From NCBI RefSeq assembly GCF_904849725.1, contig NC_058519.1, positions 359,817,974 through 359,881,973 of the forward strand: 64,000 nt of DNA. Direction: 5' to 3'. The translations under genes and the position numbers were made by a program. This document shows, piece after piece, positions 1 to 11,134 of this stretch. How positions within the stretch are numbered: the first letter of the stretch is position 1; every line of letters begins with the position of its first letter. The stretch comes from Hordeum vulgare subsp. vulgare. Taxonomy: Eukaryota > Streptophyta > Magnoliopsida > Poales > Poaceae. The notes below the pieces were generated by a model. The model had not been told where the DNA came from and made no database searches. It saw only the letters and a program-made list of their open reading frames with translations.

Positions 1-1680
1 CACAGCATCAATTTACAACCCTTTCTGACTTCATTTGTTATTTTTCATGCATTTACTGATTATTTTGAGCTATAAGACCATGAAATTGAAAAGCATTTGA
101 AATGAACTCTGAAAAGGTTCCAAGTTGGCATGGTATCATCATTTCACCCACATAGCATGTGCGAGAAAATTGAGAGGGTTACGGCAAAAACTGGATGCAC
201 TTCGTGTACAAAACGGACAATCTCTTTGGAAGTATCAGGGTTTCATACGGAAACTCGTCTGTTACAAAGGGATTCCATTTTTTTGAACTTATTTGAACTC
301 CATAGTTTTTCTGTGTTCAAAATGCACCATTCAAAGCCACATCATCAATTTACAACCCTTTCTGACTTCATTTGTTATTTTTCATGCATTTACTGATTAT
401 TTTGAGCTATAAGACCATGAAATTGAAAAGCATTTGAAATGAACTCTTAAAAGGTTCCAAGTTGGCATGGTATCATCATTTCACCCACATAGCATGTGCG
501 AGAAAGTTGAGAGGGTTACGGCAAAAATTGGATGCACTTCGTGTACAAAATGGACAATCTCTTTGGAAGTATCAGGGTTTCATACGGAAACTCGTCTCTT
601 ACAAAGGGATTTCATTTTTTTGAACTTATTTGAACTCCATAGTTTTTCTGGGTTCAAAATGCACCATTCAAAGGCACATCATCAATTTACAACCCTTTCT
701 GACTTCATTTGTTATTTTTCATGCATTTACTGATTATTTTGAGCTATAAGACCATGAAATTGAAAAGCATTTGAAATGAACTCTGAAAAGGTTCCAAGTT
801 GGCATGGTATCATCATTTCATCTATATAGCATGTGCGAGAAAGTTGAGAGGGTTACGGCAAAAACTGGATGCACTTCGTGTACAAAATGGACAATCTCTC
901 TCGAAGTATCAGGGTTTCATCAGGAAACTCGTGTGTTACAAAGGGATTTCATTTTTTTGAACTTATTTGAACTCCATAGTTTTTCTGTGTTCAAAATGCA
1001 CCATTCAAAGCCACATCATCAATTTACAACCCTTTCTGACTTCATTTGTTATTTTACATGCATTTACTGATTATTTTGAGCTATAAGACCATGAAATTGA
1101 AAAGCATTTGAAATGAACTCTGAAAAGGTTCCAAGTTGGCATGGTATCATCATTTCACCCACATAGCATGTGCGAGAAAGTTGAGAGGGTCATGGCAAAA
1201 ACTGGATGCACTTCGTGTACAAAACGGACAATCTCTCTCGAAATATCAGGGTTTCATACGGAAACTCGTCTGTTACAAAGGGATTTCATTTTTTTAACTT
1301 ATTTGAACTACATAGTTTTTCTGTGTTCAAAATGCACCATTCAAAGGCACATCATCAATTTACAACCCTTTCTGACTTCATTTGTTATTTTTCATGCATT
1401 TACTGATTATTTTGAGCTATAAGACCATGGAATTGAAAAGCATTTGAAATGAACTCTGAAAAGGTTCCAAGTTGGTATGGTATCATAATTTCACCCACAT
1501 AGCATGTGCGAGAAAGTTGAGAGGGTTACGGCAAAAACTAGATGCACTTCGTGTACAAAACGGACAATCTCTCTCGAAGTATCAGAGTTTCAAACGAGAA
1601 CTCATCCGTTACAAAGGGATTTCATTTTTTTGAACTTATTCAAACTCCATACTTTTTGTGTGTTCAAAATGCACCATTCA
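1..1680. repeat. 337-bp tandem array (about five units)
   Basis: The same block recurs at 130, 467, 804, 1141 and about 1478, always exactly 337 bases apart, with a partial unit before and a decaying one after. Copies differ by scattered substitutions and almost no indels. Each contains GGCATGGTATCATCATTTCA and a T-rich stretch. A further fragment of the unit is visible near 2289-2330. The 88-codon open frames within the units follow from the repetition and are not taken as genes. Long internal arrays of this kind are common in Triticeae CACTA elements. Confidence 0.9.
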
Positions 1681-1682
1681 AA

Positions 1683-2175
1683 GGCACATAACAAATATCT
1701 AGCACAAGGAGAAGAAGGAGAAGCGGCCCCCACAACAAGAGACGACATTCTTCTTCTCTCATATATGGTGGACACTAGCTCACCTGATTTTTCAACCGTC
1801 GATGATGGTCGCTACTCCTACTTCCCCTAGTGCATAACAAATATCTAGCACAAGGAGAAGAAGGAGAAACGACCCCCACAACAACAGTCGACATTCTTCT
1901 TCTCTCATATATGGTGGACACTCTCTCACCTGATTTTTCGACCGACGATGATGGTCGCTACTCCTTCTTCCCCTAGTGCATAACTAATATCTAGCACAAA
2001 GAGAAGAAGGAGAAGCGACCCCCACAACAACAGTCGACATTCTTCTTCTCTCATGTATGGTGGACACTCCCTCATCTGATTTTTCGACTGTCGATGATGG
2101 TCGCTATTCCTTCTTTCCCTAATGCATAACAAATATCTAGCACAAGGAGAAGAAGGAAAAGCGACCCCCACAACA
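1683..2175. repeat. Tandem array of about 147 bp, 3-4 copies
   Basis: The phrase ATCTAGCACAAGGAGAAGAAGG recurs (with small changes) at about 1697, 1843, 1991 and 2135, each copy followed by a CCCCCACAACAA stretch and, in the first three, by a TCTCATATATGGTGGACACT segment and a GTCGATGATGGTCGCTA segment. The last copy is cut short and runs into a short 21-bp repeat. It is part of the CACTA interior. Confidence 0.85.
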
Positions 2176-2179
2176 AAAG

Positions 2180-2243
2180 TGGTTCCGCGGCACGCCACAT
2201 GGTTCCGCTGCACGCCACGTGGTTCCGCTGCTCGCCACGTGGG
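2180..2243. repeat. 21-bp direct repeat, three copies
   Basis: TGGTTCCGC(G/T)GC(A/T)CGCCAC is repeated three times head to tail with a 21-bp period. It is GC-rich and unlike its AT-rich surroundings. Confidence 0.8.
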
Positions 2244-2575
2244 ACTAATGGTCTTTCATTTTTAAATGGCTGTTTTAATCAAAAACAGACCTGTTACAAA
2301 AGGGATTTCATTTTTTGAACTTATTTGAACTGAAGACTTTTTGTATATAGATGTGGTCGAAATGCATGATACCATGAAGTTAGAAAGGGCTAAACCATTC
2401 AAAAGTAGCAAATAAAGTTAGAAAGGGCTAAACCATTCAAATTTGGAAACTATAATGGCACAAACAGAAACTAGACATATATAAATTTGTCCAAGCAGTA
2501 CATGATACTAGTCCAGACAGTACATAATAATAGCTACCATAGATATATATATACAAGTGTTCGACGTTGAGAACA

Positions 2576-3971
2576 CTACTCGTCTGAATCGTCTGAATCA
2601 GAATGTCCACCTTCCTCGAGGTGACGCTGGCCATAGTTGACGACTCGAATCTTGCGGTACAACTCGTATGAAACGTATCCATCTTTTGCTGCATACTCAA
2701 TGTTGATACGATCAAGTGGGGCCTTCTCCCAAAGTTTGTGCTGAGACTTTGGAAAATTGGTCTTCATATTACCATACTCCTCGTCGATCAAGGCAACTGC
2801 CATATGAGCCATCGAAGTCCTGACATGTCGAAGCGTGAAGACCGTTTGGCGATCAATGAGGCAACCAGTTGGTATCTCAATACCGAAGCTGTACCTCATA
2901 TTCAGCTTGTCGTTCGTTATGTCAATGGTAGCAAAAGTGATGCCGCCGCGAAGGAAGTCCATGAGTTCTGGACAATGCTTGTCACTACTGCAACAGAAAC
3001 AAATTAAAATGGAACAAATGTTACATACTACTGCAATAAGGAAACATGTTTCACTACAACTAAAGAGAAAATTATCTTTAGGATTCAAATGGAACATATT
3101 GCTATCCTATGCAATTTTCATATCCTATGAATTGATCAAGAAACCGTAAATTAACTATGACATATATATATATATATTCTCCCACGGTTTTGCAAATATT
3201 CAATAAGCTAGACATATTGCATATTGCTATCCAATGGAACCTAGAGAGATCACTATAGCTATCCAATGGAACCTAGAGAGATCACTAGCTATATGCAATT
3301 TTCATGAGTATGACATATCATATTGCTATCCAATGGAACCTAGAGAGATCACTAGCTATATGCAATTTTCATAACCTTGGATCAAAGAACGCCGCATAAA
3401 ATTGTATCACTACAACTATGTTTTCAATGGAACATATTGAACCAATCAGATTTTTAAGATTGTGGAACACTATTCCAATCAGATTGTGTTCCCTTCAACT
3501 AATCAAAATTGTTTCACTACAACTATTTGAAGTGAACCAACTATGATTCCAATGGAACATATTAAACACTAGTTGATTCTAATAAGATTTTTCGGATTAT
3601 GGAACACTATTCCAATCAGACTGTGTTAATCAAAATTGTTTCACTACAACTATTTGAAGGGAACCAACTATGATTGAAACAAATAAACTTATAATGTCAT
3701 TACCTTGGATCAAAGAAAGCCTCAAAACTTACCTCGCCCATTGGAAGATCAAGACATGGTGTTTGAAACATAGTTGGATGATGGCAACACTGCGTTGATC
3801 GGCCGTCTACTCTAGATCAAGCCCCAAGAACTTCTCATGATCCACTGCAGCGTCAAGCCATCGTTCCTTCAACTATCTAAGAAAATGTGGCACCTCCCTG
3901 TTCTCGTTCGTGTACACGACATCGAGCTTGGTCTTGCCATGTGCGAGCACCTCTCCAAAGCGAGTTGGCAT
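2576..3971 (-). pseudogene. Captured 3'-5' exonuclease (DEDD/WRN-exo type) gene, broken
   Basis: Two exons are visible on the minus strand. Exon 1 (3971-3733) starts MPTRFGEVLAHGKTKLD and holds GLDLE, the acidic exonuclease motif I, then an RSVAIIQLCFKHHVLIFQW stretch; it ends at a good donor (GCGAG|GTAAGT). Exon 2 starts at an acceptor (CTGTTGCAG, 2990-2988), continues in the same frame, and holds an ND pair (motif II) and IEYAAKDGYVSYEL, the YxxxD motif III; it ends with an acidic serine tail at 2576. The family (PF01612) removes nucleotides 3' to 5' from DNA or RNA. Exon 1 has two in-frame TAG stops (minus strand at 3873-3875 and 3807-3809), so no full protein can be made. The gene lies wholly inside the CACTA element, so I read it as a host gene copy captured with its intron. 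Confidence 0.68.
3219..3376. repeat. Short tandem repeat inside the exonuclease intron
   Basis: GCTATCCAATGGAACCTAGA is present three times (near 3223, 3260 and 3327), the last two followed by GATCACTAGCTATATGCAAT. It lies in the predicted intron (2991-3732). The rest of the intron also has diffuse repeats of TTTCACTACAACTATTTGAAG. Confidence 0.75.
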
Positions 3972-4096
3972 GGTGGAAGAAGAGAGGGAAAGAACAGAGC
4001 GAGAGCGAGAAAGGAAGAAGAACAGAGAAATGGCGACGCGACAAAGACTCTGCTTCGGTTGTGGTTTTGGGAAGCGGGATGCAAACCGTTTGGGCC

Positions 4097-4448
4097 TTTA
4101 GTCCCGGGTTGAGCCACCAACCAGGTCTAAAGAGGGATACCAACGGTTGCCACCACTACGGCAGGACACATGTCAGGCCTTTAGTCCCGGGTTGAGCCAC
4201 CAACCGGGACTAAAGGGGGATAGGAACGGTTGCCACCACCGCGGAACACCACGTGTTAGTCGCTGGATCTTTAGTCCCGGTTTTTGGCGCGAACCGGGGC
4301 TAATGCATCGAACCGAACCGGGGCTATTGCCCCGCTAGGGCCTCGCAGCTCGAACTGGGACCAATGCCTGGCATTGGTCCCGGTTTTAGTTTGGACCGGG
4401 GCTAATATGGTTTTGGGCTTCGACCGAAAGACCCATTTTCTACTAGTG
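4097..4448. repeat. CACTA subterminal repeats and terminal inverted repeat
   Basis: Several copies of TTTAGTCCCGG and its complement CCGGGACTAAA/CCGGGGCTAAT lie in mixed orientation (4097, 4169, 4207, 4271, 4296, 4317, 4378 and 4397), followed by the terminal sequence ending TTTTCTACTAGTG at 4448. In CACTA elements such motifs bind the transposase-associated protein. Confidence 0.78.
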
Positions 4449-4449
4449 T

Positions 4450-7045
4450 ACTCACATCCATAACATTGAGACCAAAATATGTAGAGTTAACAATGATAAT
4501 GCCACTTTCTCGTGGCACTGCCGCTTAGGTCAAATTGGTGTTAAGCGCATGAAAAAACTCCATGCTGATGGACTTTCGGAGTCACTTGATTTTGAATCAC
4601 TTGACACATGCGAACCATGCCTCTTGGGAAAGATGACTAAGACTCCATTCTTTGGAACAATGGAGCGTGCAAGTGACTTATTGGAGATTATACATACTGA
4701 TGTGTGCGGACCAATGAGCATAGAGGCACGTGATAGATATCATTATTTTCTCACCTCCACTGACGATTTGAGTAGGTATGGCTATATCTACTTGATGAAA
4801 CACAAGTCTGAAATGTTTGAAAAGTTTAAGCAATTTCAGAGTGAAGTTGAAAATCATCGTAGCAAGAAGATCAAGTTCCTACGATCTGATCGAGGAGGAG
4901 AGTATCTGAGTTATGAGTTTGACACTGCCTGGAACACCACAGCGTAATGGTGTGTCCGAACGTCGTAATCGTACTTTGTTAGATATGGTGCGATCTATGA
5001 TGTCTCTTACCGATTTGCCATTATCGTTTTGGGGCTATGCATTAGAGATAGTTGCATTCACTTTAAATAGGGCACCATCAAAATCCGTTGAGACGACACC
5101 ATATGAGCTATGGTATGGCAAGAAGCCAAAATTGTCGTTTCTTAAAGTTTGGGGATGCAATGTTTATGTCAAAAAGCTTCAGCCTGAAAAGCTGGAACCC
5201 AAAGCGGAAAAGTGTGTCTTCATAGGTTACCCAAAAGAGACAGTTGGGTATACCTTCTATCTCAGATCCGAGGGAAAAGTCTTTGTCGCTAAGAACGGAG
5301 CATTTCTTGAGAAAGAGTTTCTCTCGAAAGAATTGAGTGGGAGGAAGATAGAACTTGATGAGGTTACAAAACCTCTGCTTCAACAAGATGGTGGCGCAGG
5401 GCAGAAAGAATTTTGTGTCGAGGCAACACCAGTTGAAGAGGAAGCTAATGATGATGATCATGAAGCTTCAGATCAAGTTACTGTCGGATCTCGCAGGTCG
5501 ACAAGAGCACGTACTGCTCCCGAGTGGTACTGGAATACCGTCTTGTCTGTCATGTTGCTAGATAAGAATGAGCCTACGAGTTATGGAGAAGCAATGGTGG
5601 GCCCAGATTCCAACAAATGGTTAGAAGCCATGAAATCCGAGATAGGATCTATGTATGAAAACAAAGTGTGGACTTTGGAAGTATTACCTGAAAGTCGCAA
5701 GGATATTCAGAACAAATGGATCTTTAAGAAGAAGACGGACGCATACGGTAATATGACCATTTATAAAGCTCGACTTGTGGCAAAAGGTGTTCACAAGTTC
5801 AAGGACTTGACTACGATGAGACTTCTCACCCATAGAAATGCTTAAAGTCCGTCTGAATCATGTTAGCAACACCTGCATTTTTCGATTATGAAATCTGGCA
5901 GATGGATGTCAAAACGGCGTTCCTTAATGGGTTTCTTAAGGAAGAGTTGTATACGATACAACCCGAAGGTTTTGTCGATCCAGAGAATGTTGACAAGGTG
6001 TGCAAGCTCCAGCGATCCATTTATGGACTGGTGCAACCATCTCGGAGTTGGAATCAGCGCTTTGATGAGGTGATCGAGGTGTTTGGGTTTATACAAGTTT
6101 TTGGAGAAGCTTGTATTTCCAAGAAAGTGAGTGGGAGCTCTATAGCATTTCTAATATTATATGTGGATGACATATTACTTGAATAAAAGTTTTTCAATGA
6201 AAGACCTAGGAGAAGCTGCTTACATATTGGGCATAAAGATCTATAGAGATAGATCGAGGTGCCTGATAGCTCTTTAACAAAGCACATACCTTGATAAATT
6301 TTTGAAGAAGTTCAAAATTTAACAATCCAAGAAGGGGTTCTTGCCTATGTTACAAGGTATAAAGTTGAGTAAGACTCAATGTCCAGTAACTGCAGAAGAT
6401 AGAGAAAAGATGAGTGTCATCCCCTATGCTTCATCCATAGGGTCTATCATGTATGCAATGTTGTGCACAAGACCGGATGTTAGCTTGGCCGTAAGTATGG
6501 CAGGCAGGTTTCAAAGTGATCCAGGAGTGGAACACTGGGCGGCGGTCAAGAATATTCTGGAGTACTTGAAAAGTACTAAGGAAATGTTTCTCGTTTATGG
6601 GGGTGACAAAGAGCTCGTCGTGAAGGGTTCCGTTGACGCAAGCCTTGGCACCGATCCGGATGACTCTAAGTCACAAACCGGATACGTATTTGTTCTTAAT
6701 GGGGGTGCGGTAAGTTGGTGCAGTTCCAAGCAAAGCGTCGTAGCTGATTCTACATGCGAAGCGAAGTACATAGCTTCCTCAGAGGCGGCCAAGGAGGGTG
6801 TGTGGATGAAGCAGTTCATGTCAGATCTTGGACTAGTGCCAAGTGCACTAGATCCGATCAATCTGTTCTGTGACAACACTGGTGCCATTGCTCTAGCCAA
6901 GGAACCAAGGTTTCACAAGAGGGCCAGACACATAAAGCGACGCTTCAAAGCCATCCGTGATTACATCAAGGAGGAAGACATAAATATTTGTAAAGTGCAC
7001 ACGGATCTGAATGTTGCAGATCCGTTGACTAAACCTCTATCATGA
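4450..7045 (+). pseudogene. Angela/BARE copia polyprotein, broken
   Basis: Plus-strand relics in order: GAG-pre-integrase (WHCRLGQIGVKRMKKLH, CEPCLLGK, about 4506-4640), integrase core (HTDVCGP near 4695, DDLSRYGYIYL, RSDRGGEYLS near 4885), reverse transcriptase ([39 protein letters not shown] near 5900-5955, YVDDILL near 6160) and RNase H (DASLGTDPDDSKSQTGY near 6637, CEAKYIASSEA, CDNTGAIALA). The frame changes near 4920 (where some ten integrase codons are also missing), between 5790 and 5860, and again before 6341; the last two intervals have lost RT sequence. RNase H (6341-7045) is the best kept part and ends ADPLTKPLS with its natural stop. The open frame runs left to 4450, where the CACTA element begins. 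No functional product is possible. Confidence 0.9.
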
Positions 7046-7150
7046 GCGAAGCATGAACAACACCAGAACTATATGAGTGTTAGATTCATTACATTGTAAA
7101 TCACATGAAGATGTGAGACTAGGTTACTGACTCTAGTGCAAGTAGGATAC

Positions 7151-8923
7151 TATTGGAAATATTCCCTAGAGGCAATAATAAAATAGTTATTATTATATTT
7201 CCTGTTTCAAGATAATCGTTTATTATCCATGCTATAATTGTATTGAATGGAAACATAAATGCATGTGTGGATATATAGAGAAAACTATGTCCCTAGTGAG
7301 TCTCTAGTTGACTAGCCTGTTGACCAAGGATGGTTAATGTTTCCTGGCCATAGACAAGTGTTGTCACTTGATGACGGGATCACATAATTAAGAGAATGAT
7401 GTGATGGACAAGACCCAAACTACGAACGTAGCATATGATCCGTGTCATTTTGTTGCTATTGTTTACTGCATGTCAAGTATTCATTCCTATGACCACGAGA
7501 TCATGTAACTCACTAACACCGGAGGAATGCCTTGTGTGTATCAAACGTTGCGACGTTACTGGGTGACTTTAAAGGTACTCTACAGGCATCTCCGAAGGTG
7601 TCTGCTGAGTTAGCATGGATCAAGACTGGGATTTGTCACTCGTGTGACGGAGAGGTATCTCGGGGCCCACTTGGTAATACAACATCACATATAAGCCTTG
7701 CAAGCAATGTGACTAAAGACTTAGTCACGGGATCTTGTATTACGGAACGAGTAAATAAACTTGTCGGTAACGAGATTGAAATAGGTATGGAGATATCGAG
7801 GATCGAATCTCTGGCAAGTAACATACCGAAGTTCAAAAGGAATGTTATACAGGATTATATGAATCCTTGACATATAGGTTCAACAGATAAGATCTTCGTA
7901 GAATATGTAGGATCCAATATGGATATCCAGGTCCCGTTATTGGATATTGACCAGGGAGTGTCTCAGATTATGTTTGCATAGTTCTCGAACCCACAGGGTC
8001 TGCACACTTAAGGTTTAGTGACGTTTCGGTATAGTTGAGTTATCGGTGCTAGTGACCGAAGTTTTTTTCAGAGTCCCAGATGAGATCTCGGACGTCACGA
8101 CGAGTTCCAGAATGGTCCAGAAATGAAGATTGATATATAGGAAGTTGATATTTGGATTCCGGAAGAATTTCGGGCATTGCCGACAGTATATCGGGAGTGA
8201 CGAATGGGTACCGAGGGCCCACCAGGTAGGCCCACCACTACCCAAGAGGGCCAAGTGGACTTGGTAGTGGCGCAGTAGCTCTTAGTGGGATATCTAGTGA
8301 ACCAAAGAAAGCCCATGTGAAAAAGGTGGAAAATCCAAAAGAGGTGGACAATTTGGGAAGGAGTCCTAATCCAAGTAGGATTGGAGGAGGACTCCTCCCT
8401 CCTTTGGTTCGGACGACGCCAAGGGGTTTCCTTTGGTGGGCAAGGCTGCCTCCTCCCTCCTATATATACTAGATGTTTTATGGTTTTTGAGACACAATTT
8501 CAGCCACGTGCAACCCTCTCCTCTAGTTCGTAGTTCTTCCTCTAGATCGGATTTCTGCGGTGCTTAGGCGAAGCCTTGAAAGAATAGATCACCACCACCA
8601 CCGGCGCGCCGTCACACTGCCGGAGAACTCATCTACTTCCCCGTCTCTCTTGCTGGATCAAGAAGGCGGAGATCGTCATCGAGCTGTACGTGTGCTGAAC
8701 GCGGAGGAGTCGTCCATTCGGTACTAGATCGGGACAGATCATGGGACGACGGTGATTTGAATCGCGAAGATGTTCCACTACATTAACCACATTTCTTAAC
8801 GCTTCCCGCTTAGCGATCTACAAGGGTATGTAGATCCGATCTCCCTCTCGTAGATGATCATCACCATGATAGGTCTTCGTGTGCGTAGGAAAATCTTTGT
8901 TTCCCATGCAACGTTCCCCAACA
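7151..8923 (+). repeat. 3' LTR of the Angela/BARE element
   Basis: Starts 7151 with TATTGGAAATATTCC (canonical TG mutated to TA) and ends CCCCAACA at 8923; the next five bases, GTGAC (8924-8928), should be the target duplication. It contains a TATA box near 8461. The small ORFs here (for example 7532-7870) are not family proteins. Confidence 0.88.
8459..8469 (+). promoter_or_regulatory. TATA box of the BARE-type LTR promoter
   Basis: CTCCTATATATACTAG lies in the 3' half of the LTR, after the pyrimidine-rich CTCCTCCCTCC, where BARE-type LTRs start transcription. No reporter evidence; assigned by sequence and position. Confidence 0.55.
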
Positions 8924-9860
8924 GTGACTTGAGGGTAGACTTACAACTGGGACAAAAAAAGGTGGTCCCCGATTGCGAGTGGAGGGTGGGACTACAACTA
9001 GGACAAGAAAATGTGGACTCCAATTGCGAGTCGAGGGTGGACTTGCAACTGGGACAAAAAGGTCGGCCCTAGTTATGAGTCAAGTATGGACTTGCAACCG
9101 GGACAAAAATGTAGGCCCCTAGTTGCGAGTCAAGGGTGGACTTGCAACTTGCACAAAAGAAAGCGGGACCCGAGTTGCGATTCTAATGTGGAATTTCAAG
9201 TAGGATAAAAAAATGTGGGCCACAGTTACGAGTCGAGGGTACAATTGCAACTACAACAAAAAAACGACCCCTAGTTGCAAGTCAAGTGTAGACTTTGAAC
9301 TGCAAAAAAGGTCAGGCCAATTGCGAGTCCATGGTGAACTTGCAATTGGGACAAAGAAGGTTGGCCCGAGTTGTTAGTCAAGGTTGGACTATCGACTAGG
9401 ATAAAAAAAAGGTTTCCCGAGTTGTGAGTCGATGGCGAACTTGCAACTGGGACAAAGAAAGGTGGACCTCGGTTGCGAGTCAAGAGTGGACTTGCAATTG
9501 GGACTCAAAAGATTAGGCCCGAGTTGTGAGTCGTGGGTGAACTTGAAACTGGGTCAGAAAAGTTTTGACCTGAGTTGCGACTCGATGGTGGACTTGCAAA
9601 TAGGACAAAGAAAGTTTGATTCCCACTTGCAAATCGACGATGAACTTGCAACTGAGAGACAAAACAAGTTGGGGCCTAGTTGCGAGTCGAGGGTGGGATT
9701 GCAACTGGATAAAAAAATTTGACCCGTTGCGAGTTAAGGATGGACTTGCAACCGGGATAAAATAGGTCGAGCCCCAAATTGTGCGTCAAGGATGGACTTG
9801 CAACCGAGAAAAAAAAGAGAGAAATTGGTCGCACCCTCGAAGGTAGACTTACAGCATGAC
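8924..9860 (+). repeat. Minisatellite, about 50 bp x 19 copies
   Basis: GACTTGCAACTGGGACAAAA-like units recur about every 50 bases from 8940 to 9850, joined by GAGTTGCGAGTCGAGGGTG-like spacers. Copies are degenerate but all point the same way. No protein frame survives over more than two or three units. Related units in the same direction reappear at 15470-15725, beyond the Mutator-like element. Confidence 0.85.
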
Positions 9861-10314
9861 CCCGACGATGATAGACCTTCTTTTTTCTTGTTTATTCCAA
9901 TTCAACGTCGTAGTCTAGAAATAACATTGGGTATAGGTTACCTCTGGGTTATGATAATGGTCCGGCAAAAGAAGAGCCAAACAGGCCTAGGCCAACAACA
10001 TGATACGCAATAAAAAACGATGACAAGTGAAGCGAACGATAAAGCGCTTGTATGAAAATTACTAAAAAATAACCAAACAACGATAAACTTAGATGAGACA
10101 TCATTTTTAAATGTTGTAAATTTAGAATATGATGATGACACCTAAAAGTTTATGATTTTACGACAAAAAGAAAAGAAAAGAAGAAAAAAATATAAAACCT
10201 TTTTTTGGATAAAGAAAACAAGACTAAGTATAGAGAGTGGCGAATGGAAAATGCTTGAAAAAATGCTCACCCTGACTCTTTCAATTCTCCCCCGTAGATC
10301 GCTGAAAACAAACA
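9861..10314. other. Unannotated flank between minisatellite and Mutator-like element
   Basis: AT-rich sequence with A-runs (10160-10210). I recognise no gene, RNA or element end here. Confidence 0.5.
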
Positions 10315-10323
10315 CAAAAAGAG
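10315..10323. repeat. Left 9-bp target-site duplication (CAAAAAGAG)
   Basis: CAAAAAGAG here is identical to 15454-15462, directly outside the other terminal repeat. Nine bases is the usual duplication size of Mutator-superfamily transposons. Confidence 0.82.
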
Positions 10324-10560
10324 GATTTTTTTTTCAAAAGTACTTCTAAATTTGTACCAAATTCAAAAACCATCTGTCCAATTTGAAAACAAAACAAAAT
10401 ACCACCCGGTCGGCCGGTGGGAGGCCAAAGAGAGGCATGTCGGCCCATGGGAAGCCAAAGAGGTCCGGTCGGCCCACGGGAGGCCGAAGTGCTGGCCGTC
10501 GGCTTGAGGCTGGAGGAAGAGCACCCGTCGGCCTCCAGGAGGCCGACGAGCCCCTGGATA
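10324..10560 (+). repeat. Left terminal inverted repeat of the MULE
   Basis: Outer 90 bases are AT-rich (GATTTTTTTTTCAAAAG ... ACCACCCGGTC); the inner 150 are built of GTCGGCC-type motifs such as CCCGTCGGCCTCCAGGAGG. It pairs with 15221-15453. Both strands carry accidental open frames (10363-10742), which is a property of the GC-rich repeats. Confidence 0.85.
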
Positions 10561-10889
10561 AGGCCGATGAGCCCCTTCTTCCTCTTCTAGCTCATCCCCC
10601 CCTCTCTCTCTCGTTTTCAAAACCGAATTTGTCCCCCCTTCGATCTCCTCCATCCTCCACCCATTTTGCTATTCAATCCGGTGAATCAATAGTTCATACC
10701 CATCTCTACCGGCCTAAGGTCTTATTTTGTGTCATGGGGTAGTATTTTGTTCGTTTGGAGGAGCCATGGTGGGGTGGTGGAGGTATGGATGCTGAGGAGG
10801 TGGTGTGGTGGAGAGGAAGAAGAAGGTGGAGATGAAGAAGAAGGGGACACATGCGTCGAAGGTATACCGATATTTTATAGTTTAGGTTA

Positions 10890-11130
10890 TTTTTTTATTG
10901 TACCTAAAATTAATTTATGTAGTGTAATCATTTTAGTGTACGTGTTGGTAATGTAAGTTTATTTAGTTTACTTAGTGTAGTCATTTTTATTGTATGTTTA
11001 TTTAGTGTACGTAGGTTTATTTTAGTGTAGGATTATTTTAGTATAGGTTTATTTAGTGTAGGTTTATTTTAGTGTAGGTTCTTTTTTGTGTAGGTTTATT
11101 TAGTGTACGTAGGTTTATTTTAGTATAAAT
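10890..11130 (+). repeat. Imperfect TTTAGTGTAGGTTTATT repeats upstream of the PMD gene
   Basis: About ten short T-rich units (TTTAGTGTAGGTTTATT, TTTAGTGTACGTAGG) precede the first recognised PMD exon. This is either promoter/5' UTR sequence or an intron; I see no clear TATA box. Confidence 0.7.
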
Positions 11131-11134
11131 TTGT

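Larger units (their letters stand above)
1..4448. mobile_element. CACTA DNA transposon, right part (left end outside window)
   Basis: Read on the minus strand from 4448 the sequence begins CACTAGTAGAAAATGGGTC, the CACTA terminal signature. Just inside lie short inverted TTTAGTCCCGG / CCGGGACTAAA motifs (4097-4400), the usual subterminal repeats of grass CACTA elements. The base after the end (4449) falls in the middle of a copia pol gene, so the element sits inside the Angela/BARE copy. Inside are a 337-bp array, a 147-bp array and a captured exonuclease gene. I see no transposase ORF; it is either missing (non-autonomous copy) or lies before base 1. The 3-bp target duplication would be TAC at 4449-4451, but the left copy is outside the window. 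Confidence 0.78.
4449..8923 (+). mobile_element. Angela/BARE1/WIS-type Ty1-copia retrotransposon, 3' part
   Basis: Copia domain order (GAG-pre-integrase, integrase, reverse transcriptase, RNase H) is followed by a polypurine-like stretch (GTGCAAGTAGGATAC) and a 1773-bp LTR whose start (TATTGGAAATATTCCCTAGA; TG altered to TA) and end (GCAACGTTCCCCAACA) match the Angela/BARE LTR. LTR length also fits BARE1 (about 1.8 kb). The 5' LTR, gag and protease are not in the window because the CACTA element interrupts pol at 4449. Confidence 0.88.

Noticed and set aside
130..1422. Four similar 88-93 codon ORFs in a row that look like a small gene family
   Set aside because: They are the 337-bp tandem repeat read in one frame; frame conservation follows from equal spacing and no domain or codon bias is seen.
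3869..4195. Several overlapping ORFs near the CACTA end
   Set aside because: They are off-frame readings of exonuclease exon 1 and the subterminal repeats.
7532..7870. 112-codon ORF within the Angela LTR
   Set aside because: Lies wholly in LTR sequence; no known LTR-encoded protein in this family.
8924..9860. Regularly spaced repeats resembling a CRISPR array
   Set aside because: Units are contiguous and degenerate with no unique spacers, and the window is plant DNA; it is a minisatellite.
10363..10742. Overlapping ORFs on both strands (96 and 119 codons)
   Set aside because: They lie in the GC-rich terminal repeat of the MULE and have no domain; open frames arise from composition.
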